The notes: a model not told the origin generated them from the sequence alone. A stretch of 64,000 nucleotides of DNA from Turbatrix aceti (GCA_963969345.1 OZ017770.1:2179246-2243245); one strand, 5' to 3'. Counted from the first letter of the stretch, positions 1 to 13,083 are shown. Numbers and translations: made by a program.

Positions 1-594
1 AAAGTAAGCAACCTTTCGGGTTAACAACCTTTTATGTTAACTAACGCTGTGATGTTCATAGGGTTTACGGTGGGCAGCTGTTCACAAAATTTTTTGTATT
101 CAAAATTAGGCAGGTGAAGTGTCGTTGACACGTTTTATAATAATAAGCTTTGTGCCGGATTTCCGCCTGTTTGACACGGCGCTCGCACCGAAGGCAATTT
201 CCAGCCTAAGTATAACGTTATTTGCACCACAGTAACTAAATTTTAAACTAAAAATCGTCGTGACCGCGGCATGCATTTGAAACACAACACAAATTGTATC
301 TCCTTTCAAAAAATGTTTTACTCATACTTTTGCTTCTTTTTAGTTAAGCGTTATTACGTTATCAACAATTTTTTTCATGATGGTCTGTGTTTAATTTAGC
401 GGCACAATTAATGTCAGTATGCTTAACAACACCAGGTGGTCTACCAAAAAAGTCATCTTGTTGGCGAAAGGTTGCTATAGAGACAGAAACTCTCATTCAC
501 AGCCCTCGCCGCTGCAGAAATGCCAACGACTACACCTTTTAGGGCAATAGACAACCTAATTTTGTTGTTTGTGTTACAAAATACTTAGACATTA
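1..594. other. Intergenic region upstream of the kinase gene
   Basis: AT-rich DNA with no open frame that resembles a known protein and no splice-consistent exon chain. It presumably holds the promoter of the CDK20-like gene. I see no RNA gene or repeat here. Confidence 0.5.
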
Positions 595-2291
595 ATGAAG
601 GCACAGACCGGCTACAAATATCATGCACGTGTCGGCTATGGTGCTCAGGGAACAATCTTCAAGGCTTCTGATTTACAGGTTGGCGAACAGACAAACTTTC
701 AAAAAACGTGGGGTAAACAATAAGATTCTATTAATTCAGAACGGCGGCTTCGTCGCTATCAAGCGAATCCACCTGCTTGGCGAAGGCAAGAACTGCATTA
801 ACATTTTTCGCGAAATATCATGTCTGCGTCAATGCAGACACGACAACGTATGATTTTTTTATCTGCCAAGCAGACAGTGAAATAAATACAAAATATCATG
901 TGCAGTGTGTTTGTTTTCTTGCAGATCACAGAGCTTCGCGATGTTTTCTACAGCTCATCGACGGTGTGCATGGTCATGGAATACGTTGAGACAACGCTAA
1001 AGCATGTTTTTAACAATCACAGGTTTCCGATTAATAACAGCCTCAGAACACACTACTTTAGACAAATCTTTGCTGCCCTGGAGTACCTACACAAGAAGGG
1101 CATCATGCATCGTGTGAGTAAACGTGCAAGTCTGGGGTAAAGACATAAAAATAAAATGAAATTGCAGGACCTCAAACCAGAAAACATTCTAGTTTCCCAG
1201 GCACACTGCATTAAAATTGCCGATTTTGGGTTAGCTTGTGTCTTTGATTTGGAAGCTGACATGCAGTATTCACACTGCGTTGCCACAAGATGGTACAGGG
1301 CCCCCGAATTGCTACTTGGCTCTGTCACGTACAATCACAAAATAGACATATGGGCATGCGGCTGCATCCTGGCGGAATGCATAAATGGCACTCCACTGTT
1401 TGAGGTAACAAAAAAAAGGATTCTTAACGTACGCAAGGATTAACACGACTTCCTTATGAATCTACAGGGGTCAAACGACATTGACCAGCTTCTGAGAGTC
1501 TTTCACGCCTTAGGAATTCCCACTAGCGATACGTGGCCAGGTTGGAGACAGCTACCAGATGCTAATAAACTCATTTTCGACAGCAACGAACGTATATCTG
1601 ACTGGGCAGAGCTTGGTAATAATTTATTATTCCTGTTTGACTGCACAATCTATGGCATTACTTAATACGATCATTTAATAGACGCCAATTACACTTTTTT
1701 TTGCCCTCGCCCTCGCGTAGACAAAAATTGGCATTTGAGGGGGTCATTTTTAATTTTTTTTATCTCTAACGAAAAAAAATAACAAAACAAACTTGCTCAC
1801 CGGCATTCACTCACCAAACCTCCGACAGACGAAAATCGCATGGGAATTGACGCAATGCGGCTCTTAGCTTTTAGCCAACAGTAAAATGAGACAAAATCGT
1901 GACTAAAGACTACAGATTTCACCAAAAACCTTAATTTCAATATTTACACTTTTCCATAGTACCTTCAATTCGTCTCGGTTCTTTAGGATGTTTTTTGTCA
2001 TCATTGTCCAGAAACCATCGATGTACTTGTATATATTTGTTGTTTGTAAATAATTACCACTAACGCTGAACGCGATTTTTAGTGCCAAACGCTAACGAGC
2101 TGCACCTACCCATCATCAGACAACTCCTACAGCTCAACCCTGCAGCACGTCCTGAAGCAGAGACGTGTTGTCAAGTTCTGTCTACTGTAAAAAGTGCAAA
2201 AACAACGGAAATTACCCAGACTTCTTCCTTCTCCTCCTTCCCGGTTGTATCAGGGTGCCTTTACGACCCCAAAGTTGGCCCAAAAAGTTAG
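595..2291 (+). CDS. CDK20: CDK20/CCRK-like cyclin-dependent protein kinase
   Basis: Serine/threonine kinase of the CDK family, about 324 residues. Six exons join in phase: 595-678, 740-847, 925-1113, 1168-1404, 1468-1615 and 2083-2291. The glycine loop (GYGAQGTIFKA), VAIKR lysine, MHRDLKPEN catalytic loop (split by an intron after HR), KIADFGLA magnesium motif and ATRWYRAPELL activation segment are all present. The segment beginning GSNDIDQLLRVFHALG and ending near LPDANKL aligns closely with the CDK20-specific insert after subdomain IX, which is why CDK20 is preferred over CDK5 or CDK7. CDK20 acts in ciliary and growth control in other animals. The final intron is unusually long (467 nt) and shows nothing recognisable. 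A polyadenylation signal AATAAA lies at 2369-2374. Confidence 0.85.
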
Positions 2292-3256
2292 GCAGCATTG
2301 CTCCGAAGTGTAATTAGATAATTGTGTTCTTGTATAATAAAAAGTTTACATTGTAGTATTAGGTGAAGAATAAAGGAGAAAAAAATTAATCTTACTCTAC
2401 ACATAGAGCAGCCTGTCATTTTATCGTGCCGTCACTATTGTCAGCTTTTCCCCGTAGTGACACTGTTTAAAATAAGCTTTGTCTTTTTTTATCGTCATTC
2501 TCAATTAACTTAAAACTAGAAGCCATGATGTTAAACATTTTGTTTTAACATAAATAATTAGCTAAATCAACAATATTCTTTGGCAAATTCTTAAGGCGAA
2601 AATAGGTTATTCCTGCTGACATCTTTATTTTTTAAAACTGATGCGTGTTGAACTCTTCGTGTTAAAGCCGTGCTAAGTCAGGAAGCGCCACCAAACAAAG
2701 CTTTAATGCTGGCTGTGTTAAAAACAATAAAACCTGGAGCTGTGTGATGTTTACTCGAGATTTTCAATCATCCGAGTTGTTGCTTAATTTTGGCGGTCCC
2801 TAGATGCCTCATTGGAGTACTTGTGGATTCTATTTTTTTTATTTATGTACCCGTGACTAAGTTCCGGCTGCGGATGTTTTCTATCACACAATACCAAGTT
2901 CTGTAACAGCTTTTTTTCAATAGTCTGTGTATCTGTATACCGTGCGACCAAATCTGGTGTGTGTTGTAAACAGTCAGTGTTATACATTTATGCATCTACA
3001 TCCTAAGCCGAAGAGTTAGATGCAAGCGAACCTTATTATTTCATATCATTTGGGTTTTTTGTGCTTATTCTTTGCATATGCGCGCCTCATTAGCACGTTA
3101 CGAGAACACAAATCAGGTCCCGTGAGATCTGACGGTTTGTCCCGTCAAAAATAATGATTTCGGCATAACTGGTATATGTTTAGTTGTCAAAGCTTACTTT
3201 TACGATAGCGAAGTACTATACGAAGTTTGTTTTGCTATCGTTGTTATCTATCGAAA
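2292..3256. other. Intergenic region between the kinase and GPCR
   Basis: Contains the probable 3' UTR and AATAAA of the kinase gene and the upstream region of the GPCR. Short open frames on both strands have no recognisable content and lack splice-consistent extensions. Confidence 0.5.
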
Positions 3257-4807
3257 ATGGCGGCGGAAACGATGACCACGCTATCGCCTAACTTCTTGAC
3301 CCCAGGAAACGTCAATGATACGATCACAAACCTTACACTCTGCCAGAGGCTGGAAGGAACGGCACCGCGACCTCTTACCGGAACCGTTGTTGACTACTTT
3401 ATTCAGCATTATATTTTTCCGGTACAGTTTATTTTTGGAGTCTGCGGAAATTGCCTGAACTTGTTGGTTCTGCTTAGCTCGAGTATGAAGAATCAGGTAT
3501 GTTTGTGCCTTGTGACAACTATTCTTAGTAAAACTAATTTTTATAGGCCAACATTTTTTTGTCAGCAATGGCATTCTCAGATTTGGCATTTTTGTTTTGC
3601 ATGCTTCCGTACTCCATGGGTTCATTTGAATTTTTCTACACGAGTCCATCGTTCAAGGTATTCATCTACCTGTACAGGGTTTACGGTACACCGATTGCGA
3701 ACATGTTTTCGATTGCTGCTACATGGTAGGAGAAAAATTTTTTTTCGATGTTGATAAATGTTATAACTTTTTATTTTTACAACTTGCAGGCTCGTCTTGG
3801 CAGTTTCCATCGAAAGATTCAGTGGCGTGCGCAGGCCTATGCACACTAGATTTCAGTTTCACCACTTGCAGCTTATTCTGCTAATTGGCATCATTTTCGT
3901 TTTGGCTTTCATGTTGACAATTTTTCAACATTTTGAGTACGATATTGCATATTGTTCTCACGGCCATCCGTTTATGCTGATTGTACTTCATGTAAGTATT
4001 AATTAAGCGTTGACAGATAACAAGCAGGGGCTAACTGACTGAAAAAATTTTTTTAGATGAAAAAAACGAATCCTGCTATTCGAAAATTTGTCATCGTGGG
4101 AAAGTACGTACAAAGCTTTTTTGGATGCATTATACCCGTTCTCGTTGTTGCCGTCCTCAATGTTTCACTTATCTACTTTCTGCGAAAACGTGAAATTGTT
4201 CCTCAACTGAACTGGAAGTACAGTGATCCCGAGTTTCGGCGATCCTCTGATTTTCATACATTCCAAAAACAAGAACGAAAAGTTACAATTACAGTACTGT
4301 CTATCGTAACATGCTTCACAGTAACACATGTAAGCGAAAAAAACATAGATCATTAACTTCCAAGTGTTTTTTTACAGCTCCCAACCCTTGTACCAATTTT
4401 CTATGAACTGCTTTTTGAAATGTACAAACCAGGCTCGCTCAACGACACAATTGCCATCGTCAACAACCTGCTTGTCTGTGGCAAGGTGCTCAACTTCGTT
4501 CTCTTCTGCACAAGCTCTGCTCACTTTCGGCGACGAACAATGACCATGGTCAATTCATGGGTAAGTTACCCTAGACAAAGGTTCCTTCGAGATTGAACGT
4601 TAAGTGTATCAATCGTCGTAAAAAGTATAGCAGCATGGCCAGCAGTATACCGGTTGCCACGACACAGACAAGTACGGCAAGCACAGGCAAGCCGGTGCAA
4701 TCCATCAGAATGCACCGATATCGCAAGCGACACATGCATACCCCAAGCAATATTTCAGCTTCATTCGTTCAAGACGAATAATCATCAACGCATCACCCAC
4801 CGCATGA
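3257..4807 (+). CDS. Rhodopsin-family GPCR, FMRFamide-receptor-like
   Basis: Seven-transmembrane neuropeptide-type receptor of about 417 residues. Exons are 3257-3496, 3547-3725, 3790-3991, 4057-4329, 4378-4560 and probably 4631-4807. An extracellular N-terminus with NDT and NLT glycosylation sites precedes TM1 (GVCGNCLNLLVLL, carrying the GN motif). TM2 has SAMAFSDLAFLF, and TM3 ends in an ERF triplet in place of DRY, within VSIERFSGVRRPMH. TM7 reads KVLNFVLFC, lacking classic NPxxY, as in many invertebrate FMRFamide-like receptors. The last exon rests on a 70-nt intron ending TATAG; without it the protein stops at 4596 with a short tail. The ligand cannot be told from sequence. AATAAA lies at 5015-5020. 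Confidence 0.82.
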
Positions 4808-5120
4808 ATCATAGACATGGCACTTTCACCGATATCCGTATCTTCTTGTAGCACCCGTCATCATTCAGTTTCCTTGAGTATGATCTTGTATTTTTTGTTA
4901 TACCGGCTTTCTCATCCATCGTATCTCACATGTCTCATTGTCTGTATATCACTGTAGCGTTTTAAAAACGATTCTTATGAAAAAAACTTTAAGTATTCAC
5001 TAACAAACGGACACAATAAAAAACCATGTAAATTCAAAACGAACAACCTGTCGTGCTAATAATAACAAGGAGGAAGTATGTCAAAATGCTTGTTTCTTTG
5101 TGATATGACCTCGCCGACTG

Positions 5121-5795
5121 TCATCGCGTAAGCAGTTCCTTGTCGTTGCTCTTGCCGTTAATTAGAGCTATGAAAGATGAGCGCGAGTCAACGTGACGCG
5201 TGTATTTCAAGCCTCGAGAGAGCAAGAAGATGCTTAAACTGGAGCCAACAACAACGCGAAGTCCCGTGGACAGTCTGAAAAAATATAGAAAAAATAAAAA
5301 CGACAATATCATTAGCAATAATGTGAGCACAAATCACATAAGTGCATGCAAAAAATAATAAAAAAAATCAAAAGCATACTGTTTTGGCAATAAAGCTTTT
5401 ATGAGCACAGCGAACAGCAGGGACCCGAAGTTGAAAATCACAGACGAGAAGACGCTGAATTCAACTCGATCCCAGTAGTTGAGACGATAGAGATGTGGCC
5501 GGAAGAAAATGTACAAGCCAATACCCACGTGAGAGTTGAACAGAATGGTGTTACTAACCGCTAAGTCGTAAACCGGGAAAGTTCTATAAATAAATAAAAA
5601 TTGCATGAACCGATCATCAGAAAAGTCATCAATCACTTACTTGCTAATAATAGTCGGCGCCAAGATGTGAATGGAGAACAGATTATGACTCACAGCGCCA
5701 GAGATGGGTATGTAATGCTGAATGAGATTTGTGGTGGTAGCCGGAGGGAAGAGAGTGCGCTTCCAATCAGCGAAGTAGTCGCGCCACTGAACCAT
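5121..5795 (-). CDS. Small predicted three-to-four-TM membrane protein, family unknown
   Basis: About 167 residues from three in-phase exons: 5795-5641, 5583 to about 5391, and about 5291-5121. The start MVQWRDYF follows a strong unpaired acceptor (TTTCAG ending at 5810), so the 5' end may be trans-spliced. A soluble N-terminus of roughly 35 residues is followed by hydrophobic stretches near residues 38-50, 62-78, 92-112 and 120-137. A polar segment (RPHLYRLNYWDRVE) lies between two of them. The basic, polar C-terminus ends KELLTR. I do not recognise the family; the size and topology would suit an organelle inner-membrane protein, but that is inference. Confidence 0.65.
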
Positions 5796-7852
5796 GTTTG
5801 ATTTGAACCCTGAAATGAAAAGAGCATTGTTTGAGAACAAAAACACTTAAGTTTGAGACTAAATGATCAAATGTGAGTTTGTCACACGAGGCGCTTAGAG
5901 GTTAGGTTCAACACGCGGAACACGAAAGCAATTGTTTACTCATTGGAAATCGTTGCACAAACGGCACATGATAGCTGCAATCGTGCAGCCTCTAGACTTT
6001 ATACTATTACAAATGGAGAAGAAAAATAGTCTAACATGCGGTTTGTATTTTTCTGTAGATAGAACAATAAATGTAGCAATGATATTGTAGTCGTGACCTT
6101 CACTACGCGGACGGCCACGTCAATCATGTGTAATGTTCCCCAAACATATAACTACGACATATAACTGTACAGAAAAACGGCTGCTTGCTCGGATAGATGC
6201 ATCCAGCGAAACTAACACTCACCCGGAACACGACGATCCTCCTCCGCTTGAACAATAAAAAAAAAGCTACGAGAGCACAGTCAAGTTCTTACAAACGAAA
6301 AACTCATGAAAAAAAGCGATAGAAGAGATGATGCATAATTTGAGTATAGCCAAAATATTTTCGCTACAAGAACAGACTTTTCTGGATGCCAATGGTAATT
6401 GAGCGTCTTTTAAACCTGATATGCTTGTTCACAATGTTTTTTTGCGATTAAAGTCATTGGAAATGCAACCAATTTCCCGGAGGTTGCACAAGCATTGGAC
6501 CTGCTCTTCAACTTGTTAGCTCAAACATTAGGCTGTCCAAGCTTTCGGGGTCTCGTGACTCATTTGCAAAGTAGTGCAGCGGTGACTGCTTGCTGTACGC
6601 ACCTTTTGCGCTTGAGTCTTGCTTGTTGTTTTCCTTATTAGGCTTAGCGTCGTATTTTTTTCCTTCTTGTCCAAGGATGTCTGTCCTTTTTTGGATTACT
6701 AATTTTACAGATCAGAATAAAACATTTTGCTTTTAATCAAACTTTCAGTCAACCGGTAAAAATTTTTTCAAGGCTATTTCAGCCTTATACATACGTATGT
6801 ATGCAAATATTGATCGTCAAGACAAATTGTTGCCTGCTTTTGAACATGCGCATGTTAGCAAAATTGCATTCGTTTTTCATTTTGCAGCATTTTGAAGTCT
6901 GGCATTATTGTTAATGTCTCGGCGTCACCATGAATCAAGCATGGGGCATAACTATGTTACTTTTTGCTCCTACTTTTTCCCTCTTCTTCTTCTTGTTCAA
7001 GTTCTTTCTATCTCTGCCATCCAATTAAAGGCAACTTTTTTCGCTGATTACTCTTGATTCATGCACTTATTGTGTACTTATACTACAGATTGTATTTTTG
7101 GAAAAAATGTTTTGTGTGCTTAAGATATTTTTGTTAGCAGTTATGCAGTGCTCTTTCGTTTTTAACAAATTTACGACTTACAACAACATCGTATTCTTCA
7201 TTTTTAGTATGTTCGAACGAAAAATGCAACGTCAAAAACTTAAAAGCTTGACTGTTGCATTGTGCTTTTTTTGTGATGTTGTTGTTGACTAAAAAGTGGC
7301 TTTTGAGTATTTGACTCACAATTCCGGGCAGCACAATGTCATTCCTTTTCCCCCTCCTTTGGCACGCCCGGACCCTCGATCTTTGTCATACTCGGGCACG
7401 CGGATATGAAATTTAAAAAAATATACCGAAGTGTTACGCAGGGCGTATTATTTTTTTCGGAGATGCAATTGCGCGTCCTTGCATCGCCTTTTAGTAGTCT
7501 TGCGTACTCTCGTGGCAGCATCTCTTTTTTCGCCAAAGGATGACCAAGCAGTGCCGTTGTTGGTTAATGCAGCATTGAATTATCTCTGCGGCTTTTGTTT
7601 TAAGTTTTTAACGTAGTAGATATAGGCATGCCTATAGTTGACGTTGCGTATATTTTTACTTACGTTCTGTGGCTTACAAATTGAAAAAGAAGAAGAGCAG
7701 GAAATTAATATTCTTGTTTAAAAAAAATTAAGTTACTGCTGTCTGCTTTTTTTTTATCGTGCCGGGGCTAATTAGCTTTTGTCATGTTTGGTGTCACGTA
7801 TACTATATTTTTTTTACGTTTTGCCAGCTTTGTAGATGCGTTGCGTTTGAAT
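5796..7852. other. Two-kilobase intergenic stretch
   Basis: AT-rich, with long poly-T runs and only short unrelated open frames on either strand. No splice-linked exons, tRNA-like B box or repeat array was seen. It separates two divergently transcribed genes and presumably holds both promoters. Confidence 0.45.
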
Positions 7853-8735
7853 ATGCGGGCGATGAACGGTCGTCTGCAAATCATGCGATCTCCGCTGATG
7901 CGCAACACGTTCGGCCGGAGGCATCATCATCCCGAACACAAACATCATCCGCATCACCATCGCCAACGACTAAGCTCTGAGCATTTGCCAAAATCCGTTC
8001 AATTTGATGAATCCTCTGATAGCTATAGGTGTCTATGCAGCATGTTTCACGTCAAAAATGGTGCCTTACTTATCGCAGGTAATCTCTGAAAAAAACAATC
8101 TGTTAATTAATGTTTGTACTTTAAATTCTACCCTTTTGCAGCAATTGAAGGTTTCTTGTTACTGTTCTATTTTGTGAACGCGTTGTTGATACTACTACAA
8201 CAGCAGAGCAATTATGATTACAACAAAGCTGATCGATCCAGTGATTACGTACAAATTGCGTTCATCATCACTACTGCTGCTATTGGAATTGCAACTTTAA
8301 CGCTTCTATTAATGATTGTCGGAATCGTTCGCAACACCGCTGCCTTTCTCATACCTCATTTGTTTGTTCAGGTAATCACCAATTTTTTAGAAAAAAAAAT
8401 TAACCGATGATTTATAGGCCATTGCAATTCTGTGCTTTACCGGGTTGATAATCATCGGAATCATTGCTCTTGTCACTCAATCGGCTGCATTTTATCGGGT
8501 GTTGAATGCCGCTCCATTCAATGATTTTCCAGGGCAAATGACCGTGGCATTGCCTATAGAATCCATGGTTCGTATCTACGTCATCTTCGCCATGTACGTA
8601 ATTTCACTTATTCTTGAAAGTTGGTTTATTGTAATTATTTATAATTGTAATCGCTACTTCACCGAGCGTAAGACTTACATGGACTATTGCTTAGCCTATA
8701 GCACACCACTAACAACTCTCAACAGTGCAAGATGA
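7853..8735 (+). CDS. LAPTM-like four-TM protein with a histidine-rich N-terminus
   Basis: Predicted 257-residue membrane protein from exons 7853-8078, 8142-8371 and 8418-8735. Residues about 20-45 are strikingly histidine-rich (HHHPEHKHHPHHH). A cysteine-containing segment YRCLCSMFHVKNGALL then leads into TM1, in the manner of the LAPTM4/5 and nematode LAPTM-like families, where C-x-C-x-x-x-HV precedes the first helix. Three further hydrophobic helices follow, near residues 120-145, 153-175 and 205-230, and the tail ends YSTPLTTLNSAR. Relatives are endosome/lysosome proteins, so such a location is inferred. An in-frame ATG at 7784 exists, but the 7853 start sits just after an acceptor-like TTTTGCCAG. 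AATAAA is at 8806-8811. Confidence 0.68.
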
Positions 8736-10141
8736 CATGCATAACATCAAGTTCTACCGGCCTGATGTGTTGCAAAGTTGTTCCAGGTTCAACTAAGTTG
8801 TGTGTAATAAAAAAAATCATCTTCACGTTGAAGAAAAATAACTCACTTTTTGTTTTGTTGCTCAGTTGTGATAATACTGTCATGATTCTCATCCACATTA
8901 CATTCACTTTACACCTTTTTTTCCTTCATAACTTCATTGTAACTACTCTGCCATTGTTACCAAAAAATAAAAAAAAATATTGGAATACCAGTTGTTGTTC
9001 TTCAATAGCTGAGCCGACTGTCTGCTGGCCTACACGGGTGGGTGCTGATAATGCAAGCTTATCGTGATGGATGTTTAAAAAAATAGCGGCTAGTTATGGT
9101 GTGATGCCCACGCAAGATTCACATGGAATTCCCCTCCATTTGTCGTGTACGAGTGAAAAAAAAGACAGGCGCTTGGGACTCAAAAGTGGCAAAGTTATGC
9201 TCAGCGTGATGCGTAATAATGAAAAACAATTTTTTGAGTAAAAATAAGCGGAAGTCGTATCACAGATGCAAAATTCACATCCCGCGAGAAATAAAATTGG
9301 TAAACCATTGCGATCATGATGTAGAATCATCACAAGTCATCTACGGTAAAGTCAAACCATGTCCAAAGTACGTTGGAAGTATTCATTTGTAACGTCGCCT
9401 ATGCGAGTCATTTATTCATATTATTTAGTTGTTTGTCTGTCCACAGCACATTGTCATTCTCTGTAACCCAAAATGTTGCATGCTTTACTCTCATTCTATC
9501 TATGCTGGTTTCAGGGCTGTCAGTAGTCTAATACTTTTTTGCATGCGCTCAAGGTAATCAATCGCGAGATTTTGACCCTCATTGTCTGGAAGATATATTT
9601 TTTTGTTGGAAAAAGCATGTTGTTTGTCAGCGCGCGCGCCGCTACCAGCCTTTTCTGCCACGCCATAGCCTCGACTCCTCACGTCAACTGCCTCGCTTTG
9701 CAGTCGGTCGAATGTTCCGCTATTCGCTTGGGGAGGCTTGCTTTTTTTTCCCTCTCATACAAGTCTCTTGCTTACTCGTTTTTTTTCATTCAGCTGTCTA
9801 AACAGGATTTTGTGCGTTATATGGAGACAATCGCATGAGTCTTTTGTTACAGGGAATGAAACTCGTCCCTCTTTCCGTTAACCCTGGTTCTATCTGACCT
9901 TGTTTCGCCTTTATCTCTCGCTTTTGTTTCACGCGTTGGTTGTGGCTTTCTTTTTTGTCCGGTTTTTGTTGTTGCAATTTTTTATTTTGAACTCAAAACT
10001 TTTTTTGTGGTTTTTTGAACACGTTGAATGTTCTGCAAAACGCGTGATCATGATGGCCTGAGAAGGAGGTCGTACGGACCCATCCTAATGGTTCTTTGAA
10101 GCCGTTATCAGTATCACTTCTTGCTGGCGTGATGTGGCTTT
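8736..10141. other. Intergenic region upstream of acetyl-CoA synthetase 1
   Basis: No gene recognised. The first 80 bases are the 3' end of the LAPTM-like gene. The distal part, from about 9500, becomes T-rich and pyrimidine-rich and leads into the core promoter of the next gene. Confidence 0.45.
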
Positions 10142-10149
10142 TATATAAG
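10142..10149 (+). promoter_or_regulatory. TATA box of acetyl-CoA synthetase 1
   Basis: TATATAAG lies about 100 bases upstream of the start codon, in a context with no open frame. A canonical TATA element suits a strongly expressed, regulated metabolic gene. The second synthetase gene has a comparable element. Confidence 0.5.
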
Positions 10150-10211
10150 CCTCGTACTCCTTTTATGCGCTTGTCAAACTCGGTCTTTCTGCTCACCTTT
10201 TGAGTTTGGTA

Positions 10212-10223
10212 TCTTGCATTCAG
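10212..10223 (+). promoter_or_regulatory. Unpaired splice acceptor, probable trans-splice site of ACS1
   Basis: TCTTGCATTCAG is a 3' splice site 23 bases before the ATG, with no coding exon or donor visible upstream. This is the arrangement expected where a spliced leader is added. Confidence 0.45.
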
Positions 10224-10246
10224 GAAAACTTGAATTCTTCGCCATC

Positions 10247-12631
10247 ATGTCCGACTCAACCGTCAAATTCGATCTTAACTACAACTCGTCGGACGATGAG
10301 ATCTTCAAGCCGCCGGCGTGCCTTGCCGGCTGCGCCAACGTGCCGAGCATGAGCTCTTACCGCGAGCACTACGAGGAATCCATCAAGAACCCCAAGGTCT
10401 TCTGGAGCAAGGTCGCTGCTCATCTCTACTTCGAGCAGTGGTCGGACAACGGCCTGGAGTGGAACTTCGACGTCCGCAAGGGCGAGATCTTCGTCAACTT
10501 CATGAAGGGTGCCCGCACCAACATCTCGTACAACTGCCTCGATCGCCTCATTCAGAAGGGTGAGTTTTTGGATAAACAAGCGGAGATTGTAAATTTTTCG
10601 AATTGCGTACTCAAAATGCCGTTTTTTATAAAACGGATGTCTTAAAACTTTACTTCCTGCAATTTCTAAGCTTCCTGCTATTTCAGGCTTTGGCGAAAAG
10701 GTTGCGTACAAGTGGGAAGGCAACTGCGAAAATGACGAGATGCAAGTCACCTACAAGGAACTCTGCGAGAAGGTTATCAGCTTTGCCAAGGTTCTCCGCT
10801 CGCGTGGAGTTCGCAAGGGCGATGTGGTCGCGATCTACATGCCCATGGTTATCGAACTTCCGGTCGCCATGCTGGCTTGCAGCCGTATCGGTGCAATTCA
10901 CTCCGTTATCTTTGCTGGTTTCAGGTTGGTCTTTTTTGTTACGTGGCTCGTTCGTGTTGGCTAATACGTGGCGTATCCTCTTACAGCCCTGACTCATTGG
11001 CGAAGCGCGTGCTCCAGGCGAAGAGCAAAGTCCTCGTCACCACCGATGGATTCTTCCGTGGACCAAAGTACATTGCCCTCAAAGATCTGGCTCTCGACGC
11101 TGTCGAGCTGTGCAAGCAGGAAAACCACAACATCGAATCCGTCATCTGGCTTCAGCATGTCCAGCGCACCAAGCAGCCCCCCGGAATGGACATCAAGGTT
11201 GAGCTTCCTGCAGGTAGCCTGACCTGGGACAAGGCTGTTGAGGAGGCCAAGCACCTGAAAGATGTCGTCGAATGGGTTGATGCTGAGGACTACTCCTTCA
11301 TCCTGTACACTTCGTAAGTCATGAGATCTTGCCTGTTTAATATAATCCAACAAACTTCAGTGGCTCTACCGGCGTCCCCAAGGGCATCGTGCACTCCACC
11401 GCTGGCTACATGGTCTATGCCTACGAAACCTGCCGCCGCAGCTTTGACGCCGACATTGTCAACGATGTCTACTGGAGCATGGCCGACTGTGGCTGGATCA
11501 CCGGTCACACCTACGGTGTCTACGGACCTCTTCTCAACGGCCTGACCTCGGTCCTGTTCGAAGGCGTCCCCAGCTACCCGGACTCGTCCCGCACCTGGAA
11601 GATCGTTGAGAAGTACAAGGTCACGAAGCTTTACACCTCGCCGACCGCTGTCCGCTCGCTCATGGGCTTCAGCGACGAACTCGTCAAGGCCTACGACCGC
11701 AGCTCGCTCAAGCTCATCGGCACCGTCGGGGAACCGATCAATCCGGCTGCCTCCAAGTGGCTCTACCACGTCGTCGGCGAAGAGCGTTGCGCCATCATTG
11801 ACACGTTCTGGCAGACCGAGACTGGCGGCCATCTCATCACCGCCATGCCGGGTGCTATCCCTGGAAAGCCCGGATCTGCCACGCTTCCGTGCTTCGGAAT
11901 TGTTCCGCAGCTCGTTGACGCCGATACCGGAGTTCTTGAGGGACCCAACGAGGGCAATCTGGTTGGTTTTTATACTGGCGAGAAAAGTAGCTATGTTTTG
12001 TGTTTCAGTGCATGGCCCAGGCCTGGCCGGGCATCATGCGCACCGTCTGGGGCAGCCACCATCGCTACACGCAGACCTACTTCTCCGCCTTCCCCGGCTA
12101 CTACTTCACCGGGGACGGCGCTCGTCGCGATGACGATGGCTACTACTGGATCACCGGCCGCGTCGATGACCTCATGAACGTCTCGGGCCACTTGCTCTCC
12201 ACCGCTGAGATCGAGTCGGCTCTCACCTCGCATGAAAACGTCGTCGAGGCCGCTGTCGTTGGCGCTCCTCACTCCATCAAGGGACAGACTCCGTACTGCT
12301 TCGTCACCCTCGCTATGGTAAGAATATAAAACTCATCATGGTTCATCTTTTACCTGATACGTTTTAGGGTGTCAAGCTCGACCCCGCACTCGTTGCTGAG
12401 CTCCAGAAGATCGTCCGCACCAAGATTGGCGCCATCGCTGTTCCCGGTGCTGCCGACATCCAGCTTACCGCAAGCCTTCCCAAGACTCGCTCCGGCAAGA
12501 TCACCCGCCGTATCCTGCGCAAGATTGCCGAAGGAGACCGTTCCGCTGATCTCGGCGATCTCTCCACGCTTGTCGATGAAACGGTCATTGGCATGCTCTG
12601 GGGTGGTCGCAACGGTGGCAAGTTCGGTTAA
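10247..12631 (+). CDS. ACSS: Acetyl-CoA synthetase (AMP-forming), probably cytosolic
   Basis: Makes acetyl-CoA from acetate, ATP and CoA by way of acetyl-adenylate. The 683-residue product comes from exons 10247-10559, 10687-10924, 10987-11313, 11361-11961, 12009-12317 and 12368-12631, all phase-consistent. The ANL-superfamily motifs are intact: [11 protein letters not shown] phosphate loop, [19 protein letters not shown] with the tryptophan that restricts the pocket to acetate, the KPGSA turn, [17 protein letters not shown], the [12 protein letters not shown] hinge and the C-terminal PKTRSGKI with the adenylation and acetylatable lysine. The N-terminus ([13 protein letters not shown]) is acidic and not a mitochondrial presequence. 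Codon use is strongly biased to C/G third positions, which opens long spurious antisense frames. One weak point is the exon 4 donor (GTTGGT). Confidence 0.93.
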
Positions 12632-13083
12632 AGAATTTCGGTTATGCCTCACCCTAACCAAACGAAATACTTCACTTCTTCTTTAAACGTAATGGATGCT
12701 CTTTTTTACTGTAAAACTCAATACACAGATGTACCAGGTATGATACTTATGCGAATGTTCAGTGTCTAATCTTTTGTGGCAATACCTGTGGCAAATAAAG
12801 ATTCTATGAGTTTCAACGAGTTTGTGCACCATGTGGAGAACAGGGGAAGGCTGTTTTTAGTTCGTTTTTGCAGCAGCAAAGCACCTGGCTGCAAACAGAT
12901 CATAAAACATGTTTTGAGACGGCTGTTGATATTGTAGGCAACAAAAATATTGATAACATATCTAAGATCACCGACAAAAATAACAACACAAGTATAAAAG
13001 ACAGAATTGCAGTCAGTGATGCTCTTGCGACGAAAAAAATAGAGCACTGCAAAGCCTGAAAAATAATATAACGCTGCTTCAAC
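12632..13083. other. Spacer between ACS1 and the ACAD9-like gene
   Basis: No gene seen. At more than 450 bases it is longer than a typical nematode operon spacer, although the next gene on the same strand begins right after a strong acceptor. An operon is possible but unsupported. Confidence 0.4.

Noticed and set aside
1903..2088. Antisense frame in the long CDK20 intron
   Set aside because: Short, AT-rich and without known motifs; intronic noise.
10256..12661. Long antisense open frames (up to about 180 codons) opposite ACS1
   Set aside because: They mirror the strong C/G third-base bias of the sense gene and contain no recognisable domain.
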